Below, one piece after another: positions 33,750 to 45,610 of a stretch of DNA of 64,000 nucleotides. Both the position numbers and the translations under genes were made by a program. The stretch is from Zhengitettix transpicula (lineage: Eukaryota; Arthropoda; Insecta; Orthoptera; Tetrigidae): positions 56,781,129 to 56,845,128 of the forward strand of contig CM073592.1 in assembly GCA_037074705.1 (NCBI GenBank), written 5' to 3'. The notes under the pieces were generated by a model. It ran no database searches. It worked only from the letters and a program-made list of their open reading frames with translations, and was not told the origin of the DNA. The stretch's first letter is position 1. Every line of letters begins with the position of its first letter.

Positions 33750-35260
33750 TACTAAAATTGAACAACCGCAGTAAAATTTCTTCAGATATGCTTGTGATAC
33801 TGAAGAGTCTACTCTTGATATCAACTAATTAATTATCCCCTTCATGAAAATATATCTCATCCTGACTGTGTTTAATTTAAATCTCAATCTAGTTTAATCT
33901 CAGGTTTAAATTTTTCCTTTGCGTGGTTTGGTGGATTGTAAAATAATATTTTGATTAAGTCTAATTAATTACATTCCATTGCATACAGAAACAAATTCGG
34001 AAGAAAAATGTATTTGGATGATCAAAGTATTTACTGTCCATTTGCTTAAAAGAATTATTTTCTAGTGATAATTTAATCTTCCAAATAAACTGCCATAGAA
34101 GTATAGCGTAGGGTTGTAATATTATTATTATGCATTTTAACCCACTATTTTGATTCCTAAAGATTATTAAAACAACTTTATACTTTACGTGTGAACTCCT
34201 TCCTACTGAAATATATTTAAAAGTTCAGAAACCCGAAAAAGCAAGTAGTCTCAATAAACCATATTCTAGGAACCCGTGAATAGCGTACGCTGTTTAAAAA
34301 TATAGATACAATAATGGTCGAGTCCGACGTGAAAGTGGATAGCTTTATTTGTATGTGCGGGACTGTTGAGGGAATCTGAAGTAGTGTTGAAGATGAAAAG
34401 GTTCCTTGGTATTCGAAACGACGAATACAATTCCTCCCACATTCCTTTTCTGGCAGTCTCGTCTTCCAAAGCCAATTCAATATCCTACAAATTTTATTCA
34501 CTATTTGCTTCCACGTGTGACAAATACCGTCTTCAAGCACATTGTATTAATCTTTAACACAACAACTATTTAACTAAACAGTGCTTGAGTTTTTCATCTG
34601 TCCTTCGTATTTTATTTAACTGCCACAGCTCTTGTACAAACACGCATTAATATTAAATAATAATTTAATCTGAACCAAAAGCAAAAGCGAGAAAAATTTG
34701 AAATATAGTGGGGTAGTCTATATTTTTTTCCGTTAGTTACTTTGCAATTTTAACGCAACAACACTAGAAATTCAGTTTTTAACACCTAAAATATTTTTAA
34801 GGATAACAATCCTATATTTTTAAGAGAATAAACATCAGGGCGAATTTTTTGCTTGCTGTAAAATTGTTCTTCAGTTTTTTTTTATCAAAATAAAAAGACC
34901 TGCACATTTAACAAACTGAGGATTAATTATATTATAGGTTTATCACAATTATAAAGCCAGTCATGTCAATATCACCGTTTAAATAACAACGATATTTATC
35001 ACAACGATAAAATCATTTAGATAATAAGTTAACTAATAAAATTTAAAAAAATGTTTTTTACAGCCCAGGCAACAGAAATCTTCATTTTACATTTCAAATA
35101 ATAATTATATTGCGAATAATTAGTAGCTTCCTTTTTAAAAAAATTAACTGTGACTTCTTTGACTACAATAGGCCATTAATTTGTTTGTCTCCTTGTCAGG
35201 AAAATTCGCAATAGCTTCTATACATACTGAAGGACGCTGATGTTTAAAGCGTACCTGTTT
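33750..35260. other. AT-rich stretch, nothing recognised
   Basis: Frames at 34217-34557 on both strands overlap each other and show no domain. Confidence 0.55.
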
Positions 35261-35312
35261 TTTCCTACGGCTGTTTGAGTTGATAATAATAATGGATTAG
35301 ATTCCACAGGCA

Positions 35313-35600
35313 TGGCTTGTTGAGCTCGCACATCACAGCACAGCACTTAGTCACGGCACGCACTCCGAGCCACGCACAGCGGCCGCCGACACAAGACTGG
35401 CCTCGCCGCGCCGCGACGTGCAGCACGCGGTCTGCGCGCGCACCCTCCCTCACCCAAACTCTTTCACTCCCACTGGCCTTGCCAATACAGTTGTCACAGC
35501 AGAGGACGAGCAAATGAATTACAACGGATGGCTCACCCTCGTACGTGTTTAGACCGCAGGCTGGGGTGCGAGAACGCCTGTTCCACGCCACCGAGAGCTC
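35313..35600. promoter_or_regulatory. CpG-rich island, candidate promoter or first exon
   Basis: This is the most CpG-dense patch in the window (around 35375-35450: GCGGCCGCCGAC, GCCGCGCCGCGACG, GCGCGCGCAC) in DNA otherwise about one-third GC. A 3' splice-like TTCCACAG precedes it at 35305-35312, and on the minus strand ACGAGGGTGAGC (near 35530-35541) resembles a 5' splice site. A 134-codon minus frame and a 66-codon plus frame cross it; neither has a domain. A promoter or untranslated first exon is possible but unproven. Confidence 0.3.
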
Positions 35601-35877
35601 TCTCAAGCCATGCAGTTCACCTAACCTCTCACTACGAGTGCATCCAGCGTTCTTAATCAGATCATGCATTAACTGTCATGACTTATTACCGTTTATTTTA
35701 CTTGGCGTCTTGCAGAGGAGCTAATACTCCGAAATTTAAAGTCTCAAGCGCGGCATAGTAATTATTGATGGAACGACTGAGATTCAAATCTAGGTTCGGT
35801 AATTTTAAAAATAGTATAAAATTATGAGAATTAAAATAAATAAACAAATACACAGCCTTATGTAAAAGAATATGTAT

Positions 35878-36816
35878 TCTAATACCAATTAATTAAGACA
35901 TTAATTGTGAATTTGAAAATATAAATTGTTTGAGAAATCTATTCTTACGGCGGTACAGAACATAGCAACAATAAAGAAGCCAAGCACTGTTTCTTTGTCG
36001 GAAGAAGTATGCGCTCTCAAAATTTGCGAGATTGGAGTTATTTAGCAGGAAAGCTTGGTCAGATGCAGGTCGCAGAATCATATTAGAAGTTGGAGTTGGC
36101 AGTCAGACACGACAGAAATTGGTCGTGTTGAAATAGACAAGACAATTTCAAATATTTAAAGTAAATTTGCAGAGAAATATCTGTTGATTGGTCCCTGAAC
36201 ATTTTGCTCAAGACGAAATATTCACTCGAGCAGAACTACGAAACCTGCTAAGCACAAACAGTCTTGTGAACATAGCCGGGCAGAATTAGCAGAAGAAACC
36301 GAGAGAGAGACGAAAGGAAGTTCATCCTGGTTCCTGAGTTTTAATCTAAAAATATTTTAAAAGAAGTGCAAAAACCCGTCCTAATGCTTCGACAATTAAA
36401 GGTATCCTGGAATGCTGGGCAGCCGTGAGTAACAATATAAAAACAACTAATTATGTAAAACTGATTAAAAGATAGCACTTAGATTTCGTTTTCTTCTTTT
36501 GATTAAAATTTGTTAATTATAATCCATCTTTTTAGCTTAATTTCGCTGACAAGTAAATTTCGCCCTAGTTAATTGACGAGTAAAAGTGGAATTTGTGTTT
36601 AAGTTGAGAAATAAAATGTTTCGCCATTATCAAACCCAGTAGAAACCCTGAGATATATTTTAAATTGTGTAATTGTTTTGAAAGTATTTATAATAAATCT
36701 ATTGTTTGTTAAAGTTTATAATCTTTCATTCATTTAAAAGTCTACCTTTTTTGAATTATTACAAAATGGCTACCACAACGTGGGGCAAATTAAAGGAATC
36801 TTTTTTAATTATTACA
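35878..36816 (+). mobile_element. Solo LTR-like element, subfamily A
   Basis: The 939-bp element begins TCTAATACCAATTAATTAAG (first G changed) and ends TTTTTTAATTATTACA, with perfect duplication GTAT at 35874-35877 and 36817-36820. It shares long stretches with the 22.3-kb copy, including TTTGAAAATATAAATTGTTT near the 5' end and ATTATCAAACCCAGTAGAA at 36625-36643. The primer-site motif TGGCTACCACAACGTGGGGC (36767-36786) lies 30 bases inside the 3' end. No internal region is present. Confidence 0.8.
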
Positions 36817-36837
36817 GTATATTAACTAAACTTTAAA

Positions 36838-36875
36838 TAAACGACGTTTCGACTTTTTAAAAACCTCTTCAGGTT
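36838..36875 (-). other. Hammerhead-like motif next to LTR
   Basis: The minus strand reads CCTGAAGAGG, TTTTTAAAAAGTC, then GAAACGTCGTTTATTT. CTGAAGA (36866-36872) and GAAAC (36846-36850) fit the hammerhead core with an AT stem II. It begins about 20 bases after the LTR's target duplication. Confidence 0.4.
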
Positions 36876-36889
36876 TAATAATTTTGTAT

Positions 36890-38148
36890 ATTAATTATGC
36901 CTTGCCTGTTTCAAACGGGATGAAGTTCACGTATTGTATTTGTTTATTTATATTATTGTGAATTTCAGATATTTTTTCATCTTTATTATGAGTATTTTAT
37001 ACGTCGTGAGATTTAGCAAGTTCTGTAAAGATACGGCGCGCAGTGCTCCACTAACATGTAATTATTGTGCGAGTATGCCGGAGGCCAGTTTAACACGAAC
37101 CTTTGTTTACGGAAATCTGGTAGTGTAAAAACTCTACTGAAAACATTGACGCGTGGAAATATATTGTGTTCAGTTAAGATACGTTGAACACTAAACAACT
37201 AAAAATTAAGAGATGATAATTACAGAGGGTAATAAAATGACCTTGCTACTGTCTGTAAATCCCGTTCGTCAGAATATAATTAATGTTTTTAGAATGGTAG
37301 TGAAGTAACTCCGATTTCTCCGCAATGAGAAGTCCATAATGACAATATTCCCCTACTCCTCCACCCTTCTTCTACAGCGCACCTGTCACGACTTCCTATA
37401 TCTCACGACCTATATTTATCTGTGCGGGCGTATATTATTTTACGGTTATAAACAGTGATGATTATTGAACCTGTTAGCTTCTGTTTACTCCAGAAGCGTT
37501 AAGTTCATACTCAACTAAAATCTTATTATACCGATTTTGTGGTCAATTTTTATAGAACAAAAAAGGAATGTTACCCAGTTACTAGTCTCGCACGCATTCA
37601 GCAATTTTACTAGCACTATTTCTCTTAGTCCAAAACGATATTTTATTTCATTTTTAAGCACCCAACAGGGCTTAGATCCATAAATGTGGTAGTTTCGTAT
37701 AGTTAATTTTTCAATGTTGCTGCCTGGGTTTTTCTTTTTCTCCATACATTTCCCAACAAATAATAAATTTTATTTAAAAGTAATAAATTCGGCGAATTTC
37801 GGCAAAGACGTAAAAGCTGAGGCTATGCCAGTTATATTTCCTAAAAAGAAATAATAACATATTACTTCGACCAACAACATAATCACATTTACTTGCGTAA
37901 CATCCAACTAGCGGTAGCCGTGACAGTGCAACCTTGCGACTTGCCCTTTTACTATTTCTTGTTCAATTTCGTCCACACGTTTATAACATCTCGGCGCTGT
38001 CAACGTTACCCAAACAAAAATTTTATACGTAGCTTCTTTTTAAGCATAATCTTAAGTTTATCAAATTAAAATTTCATGATTTAAAAACAGCAATCAGTTA
38101 CAAAATTATAAGATAGCGACGACTTTTCCGGGGAAATTGTGAATAAAA
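36890..38148. other. AT-rich stretch, nothing recognised
   Basis: Short frames at 36934-37198 and 37515-37745 lack motifs. No link to the two flanking LTR-like elements is visible. Confidence 0.6.
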
Positions 38149-38175
38149 ATTCTCGGGTTTCCAACCGAGTTAAAT
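38149..38175 (-). repeat. Fragment of CTCGGTTGGAAACCCGAGAA repeat
   Basis: ATTCTCGGGTTTCCAACCGA (38149-38168) is the terminal hairpin text found with hammerhead-like motifs at 26.2 and 59.1 kb. Here it stands alone 30 bp upstream of an LTR insertion that may have split the older repeat. Confidence 0.5.
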
Positions 38176-38203
38176 ATTTATTAGTTATTACTATTATTAG
38201 TAT

Positions 38204-39197
38204 TGTAATACCAATTAATTAGGCCATTAATTGGTTTTAATAAAATTTAATTGTAGTGGCAGGAGCTTCCAAAGCGACAATGGAGGCGAGCTCTGTTACT
38301 TTGTCGGAAAGTCAAAAATGGCGTATGCGCGCTAAAACTGGAGAGCAGTAAGAGTTAGTTGGTGGCGGGACATTACAGAGGATGGAACGAATAATACTTG
38401 AGCAGAGACTAGCCATCGTTAATGTATTATAAAACAAAGTTGTGAATTTAAGACCAAAAAAAACATTCACGGAAGTATTACCCAGTAAATATCGCTAAGA
38501 TAGCAGTTTTACGTCTGTAGCAGCCAGGAAAGGAAGTCAGGTTAAGTCCAAAGCGGTAAAAGACTAACAAATCTACGAATAATAGGATTTGTATAAGGCA
38601 AGCAGACTTCAGATAGCTGACAAAAAGAGGATCATCCGAGTTCCTGGGAGCCTATCAATTTTGACTTCAATAGTGTAAAATCTGTGAATCTTAGAATCAG
38701 TGTAAAATTTTGCAAAAGAGTATTTCCGAAACCAAACGGAATGATGGTACCAGCTGGACACTACGTAAGTAACAAAACCAAACTAATGATTAATTGTAAA
38801 CGTAATTAAAGGATAGAGTCAGATTTAGTTCTCTTTTAATTGTCAATCAAAGTTAATTTCTTTTCTTTTTAATTTACTTCTATCGACGTATTGTTTAGGT
38901 AAATGCGAACTGTTTGTTAATAAAATCAATTTGTTGTGTCCATTATGAAACCCAGTGAAGGCCCTGAGAAATTAACATTTTAAATTGTAATTGATTTGAG
39001 TTATTGCCACAAAATAAAAAAATATTTTGTTTGTTAATTGATTATCTTTTCATTTAATAAAAAACTTTCCATTTAATTATTACATATTGGCGTTCAACTT
39101 GGGGCAAATTAAAGGTTTTCTTTTAATTATTACATAAATGGCTTCAACGTGAGGCAAAATAGTTAAATTAATTAACGGCTTATTTTTAATTATTACA
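38204..39197 (+). mobile_element. Solo LTR-like element, subfamily A, two primer-site units
   Basis: The 994-bp element begins TGTAATACCAATTAATTAGG and ends TATTTTTAATTATTACA, with perfect duplication GTAT (38200-38203, 39198-39201). It is closest to the 3.6-kb copy (shared GGCAGGAGCTTCCAAAGCGA). Its 3' end holds two successive units of ATTACA plus primer-site motif: TGGCGTTCAACTTGGGGC (39088-39105, 15 of 18 matches to the tRNA-Lys site TGGCGCCCAACGTGGGGC) and TGGCTTCAACGTGAGGC (39139-39155). Each is preceded by TTTAATTATTACA, and the final terminus is a third copy of that text. Confidence 0.82.
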
Positions 39198-39201
39198 GTA
39201 T

Positions 39202-40560
39202 ATTAGTAAATATTTAACCCGGTAATTATAAATTTAAACTGGTATGCGTAGAAATAAAATCATGAAAGCAGTTATAATAAACAATCATAAATATAAATTA
39301 AATGTTCATTGTAGATTCGACATGAACGCAAGTAGAATTACTTTGAATATGTAAGAATTCATATCTGATTATTTTGTGATTATCAGATTTCCTATACAAT
39401 GCCCTCGTTATTTCCAATCATGTTGAGTTATGCGTGCAGCGTCTGTTTAAATGCCCGTTTTTCGAGCGGCGTTCCTGGTGAACAATGCCAAATACAATCT
39501 ACTTCCTCCTGACGGCTGAATCCGGACTCCGGCGTTCGTTGGTTGTTACTCGCAACCTGTCTCTGTCTGTCCAACTGCTGACTGACCTCTCTGTAACTGC
39601 TCTGAATATTCTGTGTCTATCCTTTAAATGACTTCTGCGTCTAACACTACAACATTATGTTCTGGTCTTGTTATTGAGTAACGTATCTCGTCACCATGGT
39701 AGTCCAGTTCTATAAATTCCATTGTTACCGTCCAGAACAGTTGTCAGCTTCCTGTGTCAAAAAAAGTTACTGAGGACGAACAAGTTTGGACCCACCTCAG
39801 TTTCTACCTGCATTAAAATTTCTCAGCAAATTATCGAGAATAAACTTCATTTGTCAGAATCCTAGGCAAAATACTATTGTGGGCGAAGAAATTTAGTAAG
39901 CACTCTCCATGCACTCTCAGCCATGCGCAAAGAACCCAAATGGAATTGCAAATTTTTGTTGAACATATAAGCCATTAAAATCGCATTACAATACATTATA
40001 TTTAATTGTGACAAAATTCTTCATTTAATTATCAATTTGAGATTCCTCATATTTTCTAATTCAGTAGGTATATATTTATTCAGTGACTTTATTTAAAAAA
40101 AATTATGTTTGCAAATTTTCTTCTGACTAGCAAACCAACTACGCATCAAACTTTCATTTTCATGTTGCTTTACTCCAACATCTTTTTCGAATGTCAGAGA
40201 AAATCTATTTGGAGGAATGTTAATAATGGCAGACCACATTTTGTTTAATTAATCATATTCGACAACTGTCTGATCTGAAACCTTTAAGTTCCTTTTGAAT
40301 TGTTTCTTTGTTCCCAATAATTATCAAAATTGTGGTTTATGTCTTACATGATCCTTCACCAATCAGCTCAATCTATCATTTATTCAGTTGCCGTGACATT
40401 TAGTTTCCAATATGGATTCATATTCGAAAGTCCCATCTAATAAGCTGATCTAAAATTAATTAATAATCGACGTAAACTGATAATATTCAGCAACTAATAG
40501 ATACGTTTGAATTCATCGGTATTATTTCCACTTTTTCTTTACTCAGACAGACGCAATGCC
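39202..40560. other. AT-rich stretch with a GC-richer patch at 39.4-39.6 kb
   Basis: Around 39440-39620 the DNA is GC-richer (CTGACGGCTGAATCCGGAC, repeated CTGTC and CTGAC words) with no long frame. Nothing else is recognised. Confidence 0.5.
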
Positions 40561-40702
40561 ACATAAACAAGCAGCAGGCTATGACGAAGTTGGTTTTTCC
40601 CCTCGCTACTTCTTCTCCCAGCTCGAGCTCGTTTCCAGCGCTACGGCTGCCCTGCTCTCAACTGACAATGGCGCCGGGGCGACAATGCTCTAATGCAGAT
40701 GG

Positions 40703-40719
40703 CACACACACACACACAC
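40703..40719. repeat. (CA)n microsatellite
   Basis: About eight CA units inside a GC-richer patch (40580-40800). A 94-codon frame there (40581-40865) is low in recognisable content. Confidence 0.9.
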
Positions 40720-40997
40720 GATGTGTCAGAGACAGATGCCTGCTATTTAACAATCGACACCAACAGCACCGTCTTATGATGTTTCAGATAAGACGCACCG
40801 CAGTTCGCTATTGCCATCCCTTATTTTTGTATATACAATTTAATCCAAGATCTAGGAAGTTCTAGGCGCATAAATGTTTCGTAACACTATTCCAATAATG
40901 CAATTTTAAAAGAAGTTCTTGGAGCACACGTCCAAATGATATGATAAAAATAAGAGAGAATTTTTTTTCAATTTCACGCTGATTACGATAAATAATT

Positions 40998-42011
40998 TGT
41001 AATAATCAAATTAATAACATTTATTTGATTTAATTTAAGGAATTTATTCGTGCCCCACGTTGTGGAAGCATTTTGTAATAATCGAATAATAAAAAGATTA
41101 AATTTTAAGAAACAAACAAATTTTATTTAGCAATACTTGAAACAAATATACAATTTAATTAAGATCTCAGTCTCTCAGGGTCTCAACTGGGTTTGATAAC
41201 GGCAATAATACAAAAATAATTAAAGAACACGAAAATTTGATTTAAAAGGAAATATTTTCTCGTCTAAACAAGACGAAATTTGCTTGTCGACGACATTAAT
41301 ACTAAAAGATGGATTCTACTTTAAACAATTTTTTATCAATAATAAAGGAACGATATCTGACTTTATCTTGTAATTCGGTTTACAAAATTTATTGTTTCTT
41401 TTGTTACTTACGGCTGCCCAGGATACTTTTAACTTTCGAAGCACAGTGACGGTTTTTTCACAGATTCTATTGATCTCACACATTCTAATTTAAATGTTTC
41501 TATTTCAAAATCAGGAACCAGGAACCCCGGCTTCGTCTCTCCCTCGCTCGGTTGAGTCACTCATAGCTTGCCCAGTTTACTGCCGGTTTCTAGTTCTGCT
41601 TGCGTAAATGTAAATGTTTGGTCTCGTCTATTTCGACTTAACCAACGCTCCCAGCCAACTCCAGACTGAAGTTTTTAATATAATCTCTCGTCGATTTTAA
41701 AACAATCTTTGCTCAAACAACCTTCCAGCCAAACTCAAGACTGAAATTTTTAATATAATGTCTCGTCGATTTTCAAACGATCTGTGTTCGGCACAACCTT
41801 CCAGCCGACTCAAGACTCGAACTGTCCTCTACCAAATCATAACGCGAACTGGCTTCCTGTCTTGTAAATTTTGAGCGCACATTCTTCTTCCACCAAAACA
41901 ACAATAATCTCCTTCATTGTCGCTTGTAGTGTTCGGTACCGTCGTCAATAATGTTTCTCCAACAATTTAGATTATCAATTACAATTAATGCCTTAATTAA
42001 TAGGCATTAAA
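40998..42011 (-). mobile_element. Solo LTR-like element, subfamily A, minus strand
   Basis: On the minus strand it begins TTTAATGCCTATTAATTAAG (first bases decayed from TGTAATGCC) at 42011 and ends TTAATTTGATTATTACA at 40998. A perfect 4-bp duplication AATT lies at 40994-40997 and 42012-42015. The primer-site motif (minus-strand TGCTTCCACAACGTGGGGC, 41052-41070) and the following CACGAATAAAT match the 22.3-kb copy. It is 1014 bp and the only minus-strand member. No internal genes adjoin. Confidence 0.78.
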
Positions 42012-42015
42012 AATT

Positions 42016-43720
42016 ATTGGCGTGTGATGCATAAAGTTCAATATTACTCTTCTATACATGTGGAAATAATTTATCTAAACCATTAATATATTCTATGTGG
42101 TATTCCGCATATGACAATAGTCATTTATTAAAGAGCAAACCAGGAATTCGAAGTAACCAATGATGCACTCACTCAATGGTGCATGCATTATACACTTATA
42201 CCGTTCATCTTCTCAGCTGTTTTGCACTCGCTGACGTCACAAACAGATGACTTGCGTATATTTACATAGCTATGAGTATATAATTTATCAGGTTTTTTAA
42301 TATTACAAATTTAATCTCTTTGGGCGCAACTACAACTTTATTTAATATGTGTTTAATTCCGACCTATATACTTAAAAACTGACATTCTTTCTGCTCAAGA
42401 TAATTTGGGAAACTATGAAAATTATCGGCATACACAGAGCAGCTAATTTTGCTATGCATGAAGGGCTTAATCAAATTATTTTGCATAACTTATTGATAGT
42501 TGGGTTGTTTTACGGCTTATTGAAAATTCCGCATTTTCGCTCACTCGTTATTGTTGTAATCACCGCGTTAAGGGTCAAACGCTGCTTGGCTCCACCCACA
42601 CGAAAGATTATTCATGGCCCACACGGCGACGCTGGCACACAGTAAACGGACTCTTACAGGAAATCCAGTTCAACAACAAACCCCTGACTCAAAACGTAAT
42701 GATGACACTTCAGTTAAACTAACCGCTCATATTATACCGATTTGGTTTCTAAGACTGTAGTTTAATAACGGTAACGCCAGCAATGTCAGACGTGGCCAAT
42801 CTCAACTCTGAGTGCCTCTCCGATGTGTTTCACCCACGCTGTCTCTCCTCTTCTGAAAATTCACCCAATCACAAAATCTCTATTTTGCTAAAATTTAGGC
42901 CAATCAAAATTTCCGACTCTGATGATAAACGGATAAGTGGTACATATTCCAATAATACAAAACATATCATCTACCTTTTCTGACATCTCAATAATACTAG
43001 ATTACTCATTATTAAAATATTATAAATCATACAATAAAACCTAATGAAATATACAGTTATTTAAACACGCGAATACCGTTATAATAATACATACACCTCT
43101 CTCTCCGCCTATAATTATATTAACTGGGATCCTACTTCAGTTCCAAAAACTCCTAAGGTCCTTAACGTAACTGAGGTCTAAATCCTACTCACATAGGTTC
43201 AAAAAACTATTTACCCCACTAGAGTATAAGGCGTCTAATTACTTCACCTATTTTCATATATTTTAAATATTAATTCATTTCTGGGAAAACCTTTAATAGA
43301 CATAATATAACAATATGCAGTCTGCGCAATATTATCAATACTATTCCCAGTTTAAATTGAGCTGTTTTACAACTAATTTATTCTAAATGTTAAAGTTTAC
43401 GCAAGAAGCGGCGTTGACACAGAAGTCAATATTATTTTGCATAGTAAAAGAAAGACAGCGGCAATTATCAGCGCATTAAAATGAACTGCATTATGTTTCA
43501 TTCACACCTGCCGCCATTCAAAGTTTGAATAACAGTCGTGCCACAAATGAGGCTTACAAACATGTCTTTCACTGTGTTAGAAACATCTGTTTTGAAGTAT
43601 TCTTTAGGCTTCAAGACCTCAAATAGGTGTTCATTGTTCTGCTTACCAACTTTTTAGGTTCTTTTCAAATTACAGCTTAGGAATGTATAAAAGAACAAAA
43701 GTAGATGAAACATATAAGAA
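42016..43720. other. Mixed stretch, nothing firm
   Basis: Around 42170-42250 there is GGTGCATGCATTATACAC and a CRE-like TGACGTCA (42231-42238). Frames at 42415-42983 lack motifs. No gene or repeat is supported. Confidence 0.5.
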
Positions 43721-43723
43721 TGT

Positions 43724-43747
43724 CCTCTGGTTCAGCCGAACCAGAGG
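43724..43747. repeat. Perfect 10-bp hairpin
   Basis: CCTCTGGTTC (43724-43733) and GAACCAGAGG (43738-43747) flank a 4-base loop. No T-run follows, so it is not terminator-like. Function unknown. Confidence 0.6.
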
Positions 43748-43928
43748 GAAATGGTTAAAAATTTTCTATTGCCATTAATAATATTTACAGTCCATTATAA
43801 TATAATAAGGTTGATAATATAATAAGATTGACATTGAATGTGTATTACTAACTAGTATACTGTATTAAATAATTCTAATTAGATAAATAAATAGCAAATA
43901 ACTAACAAAATGAGTGTTAAATTAAATA

Positions 43929-44037
43929 TCACACAAAGTTTCTGCAATCCTTGTTGCTTTAGTCCGGAGATTCGAAAACGAAAAGAGTCTTACGTTTTTC
44001 AAACACCTGAAGAAACTAGTATTGCAGAAACGTTTGA
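43929..44037. other. Inverted pair of hammerhead-like motifs
   Basis: The minus-strand copy (43929-43971) reads CTCCGGACTAAAGCAACAAG, GATTGCAGAAACTTTGTGTG (core CTGACGA decayed). The plus-strand copy (44004-44037) reads CACCTGAAGAAACTAGTATT, GCAGAAACGTTTGAGTG with CTGAAGA intact. They face each other with about 30 bases between. Confidence 0.45.
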
Positions 44038-44258
44038 GTGAAAAGTATTCTAACTAGATTTATACGTAGCCAAATAAGAGACAAAATTAAGTGCATAAAT
44101 TTAATTAAGCACTTAATTTTGTCTGTTATTTGCTATTTATTTATCTAATTAGAACTATTTAATACTAACTAAAATGCTTAATTAAATTTAAGCACTTAAT
44201 TTTGTCTGTTATTTGGCTATTTATAAATCTAGTTAGAATACTTTTCACTCAAATGTTT
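44028..44258. repeat. Foldback repeat (83-bp arms) of the same family
   Basis: The arms at 44028-44110 and 44176-44258 pair with 5 mismatches in 83. The spacer (44111-44175) is itself a direct copy of the right-arm text (ACTTAATTTTGTCTGTTATT). The same AT-rich text occurs inverted at about 43880-43920 and in worn form near 46.1 and 63.3 kb. It lies directly next to hammerhead-like motifs, suggesting one element family with inverted terminal units. Confidence 0.7.
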
Positions 44259-44259
44259 T

Positions 44260-45610
44260 ACATTTTCAATTTTAAGATTTGTATTCCTGATGATTCAGAA
44301 CCAAGCTTAAAAGTACCCTTCTGAAGAGTTTTGAATAATTGTAAAAACAAGGACAGAGTGGGGAAAGACTACATTCCTTTAATAAAAGTTAAAATTAATG
44401 ATTGGGAAAAAGGGAAGATTATGTTACTAAGAGTGTACATAGGACCTTTTAAAGTCGAGGAAACAATTAAGAAATCAAAAAAGAAAACTTGAAGAAAGAA
44501 AACAGATGCTTACATTAGCAGTTTATGTACTCTTGTAGGTAAAAGCGAGGATTTGCAAGAGTTTTAGGAAAATAACTAATGCTTCAAAATTAACTAGGGA
44601 AAATATAAATTATGTTAGTTGACGATACGAAAAGATTTGTAAAAGATTACAAGAGATTCTGTGCAAGGAGCGGCGGAGTTCTGCTATTTAGGAAGAAAGA
44701 AGGACCCATCTAATAGCTCAGGGATAGAATACATTTTCAGGAAGAACATTTATGTCCAATTTATTGATAAAGAATTGAGTATAACTATAAACAAAAATTT
44801 TAAAACTTAAAGACGTATCAGCATGTTGTCTCTGATATCTGGACGATAGCTATACATAATAACGAAAGGTTTTATTTCGTGTATTTGTTTAACTACTGCT
44901 GACTGGATAACTCAGAAAAAAAATTTGATTTATATCTTCGGAATTATGCTCTTAACGAGCTACCAAGAAAGAACAAAGGACGAAGTCTTAAAAGAAGCTC
45001 AAATAAAAAATAAGTAAAATTGTTGAGCATATAAAGTATTGGAAGATTAAACGTAATTGGTTAAGGCGACGAGGATAACGTTCAGGCTATGAACAGTTTG
45101 ATGTAAAATAATGAACGTCCCCCGAACGTTAGCACATTCGCGTTTGCAGAGCACCCATTAGCTATCTGAAGGTTTTTGTTTGTGGAAGAATGAAGAAAGG
45201 GGATAATTGGTTATGTTTGTACAGCTGTGACTTGAGCTCGTCCGCCCCCGCTATAACGAGTGGACGCATCTGCTGATTTTCGGACAGGAACAATGACAAC
45301 CAGGAAGTCCCCCGTTTCCTGGAAGCGGAAATCTAATGTGCCGTTTAATTATGATTATAACACTCGAAATAAGGAACATTTGGAACTTGAGAGCCGTTTG
45401 GTGCATCACTTTTGCTTACACTATACTACAAAGAAAATGTTTGTCACCTTATCCTCAAATTTAATAGATCCTTCATTAATACGAAATTGCTATGATTCAG
45501 AGATCAAGATGTCATTCTTCACAAAATCGACTTCGTGTTTTAATGATAATTTAATTTTTAATTTTGTTCTACTCATATTTCTTCCACTCCTCAACCACTA
45601 ATTTTATCTC
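44260..45610. other. Gene-free stretch with one unexplained frame
   Basis: A 113-codon plus frame (45260-45601, MDASADFRTG...) starts in GC-richer DNA but runs into F/L-rich AT text with no domain; I do not support it as a gene. A 44640-44820 reading with GAEFCYLGRKK faintly recalls a LINE motif but is too short to call. Confidence 0.45.

Noticed and set aside
35265..35669. 134-codon minus frame
   Set aside because: Runs across a CpG island with no domain; GC-rich DNA has few stops by chance.
35878..39197. The 35.9- and 38.2-kb LTRs as the two ends of one element
   Set aside because: Each has its own GTAT duplication on both sides, they belong to different sublineages, and the DNA between has no retrotransposon coding text.
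43724..43747. Rho-independent terminator
   Set aside because: No T-run follows and the setting is eukaryotic.
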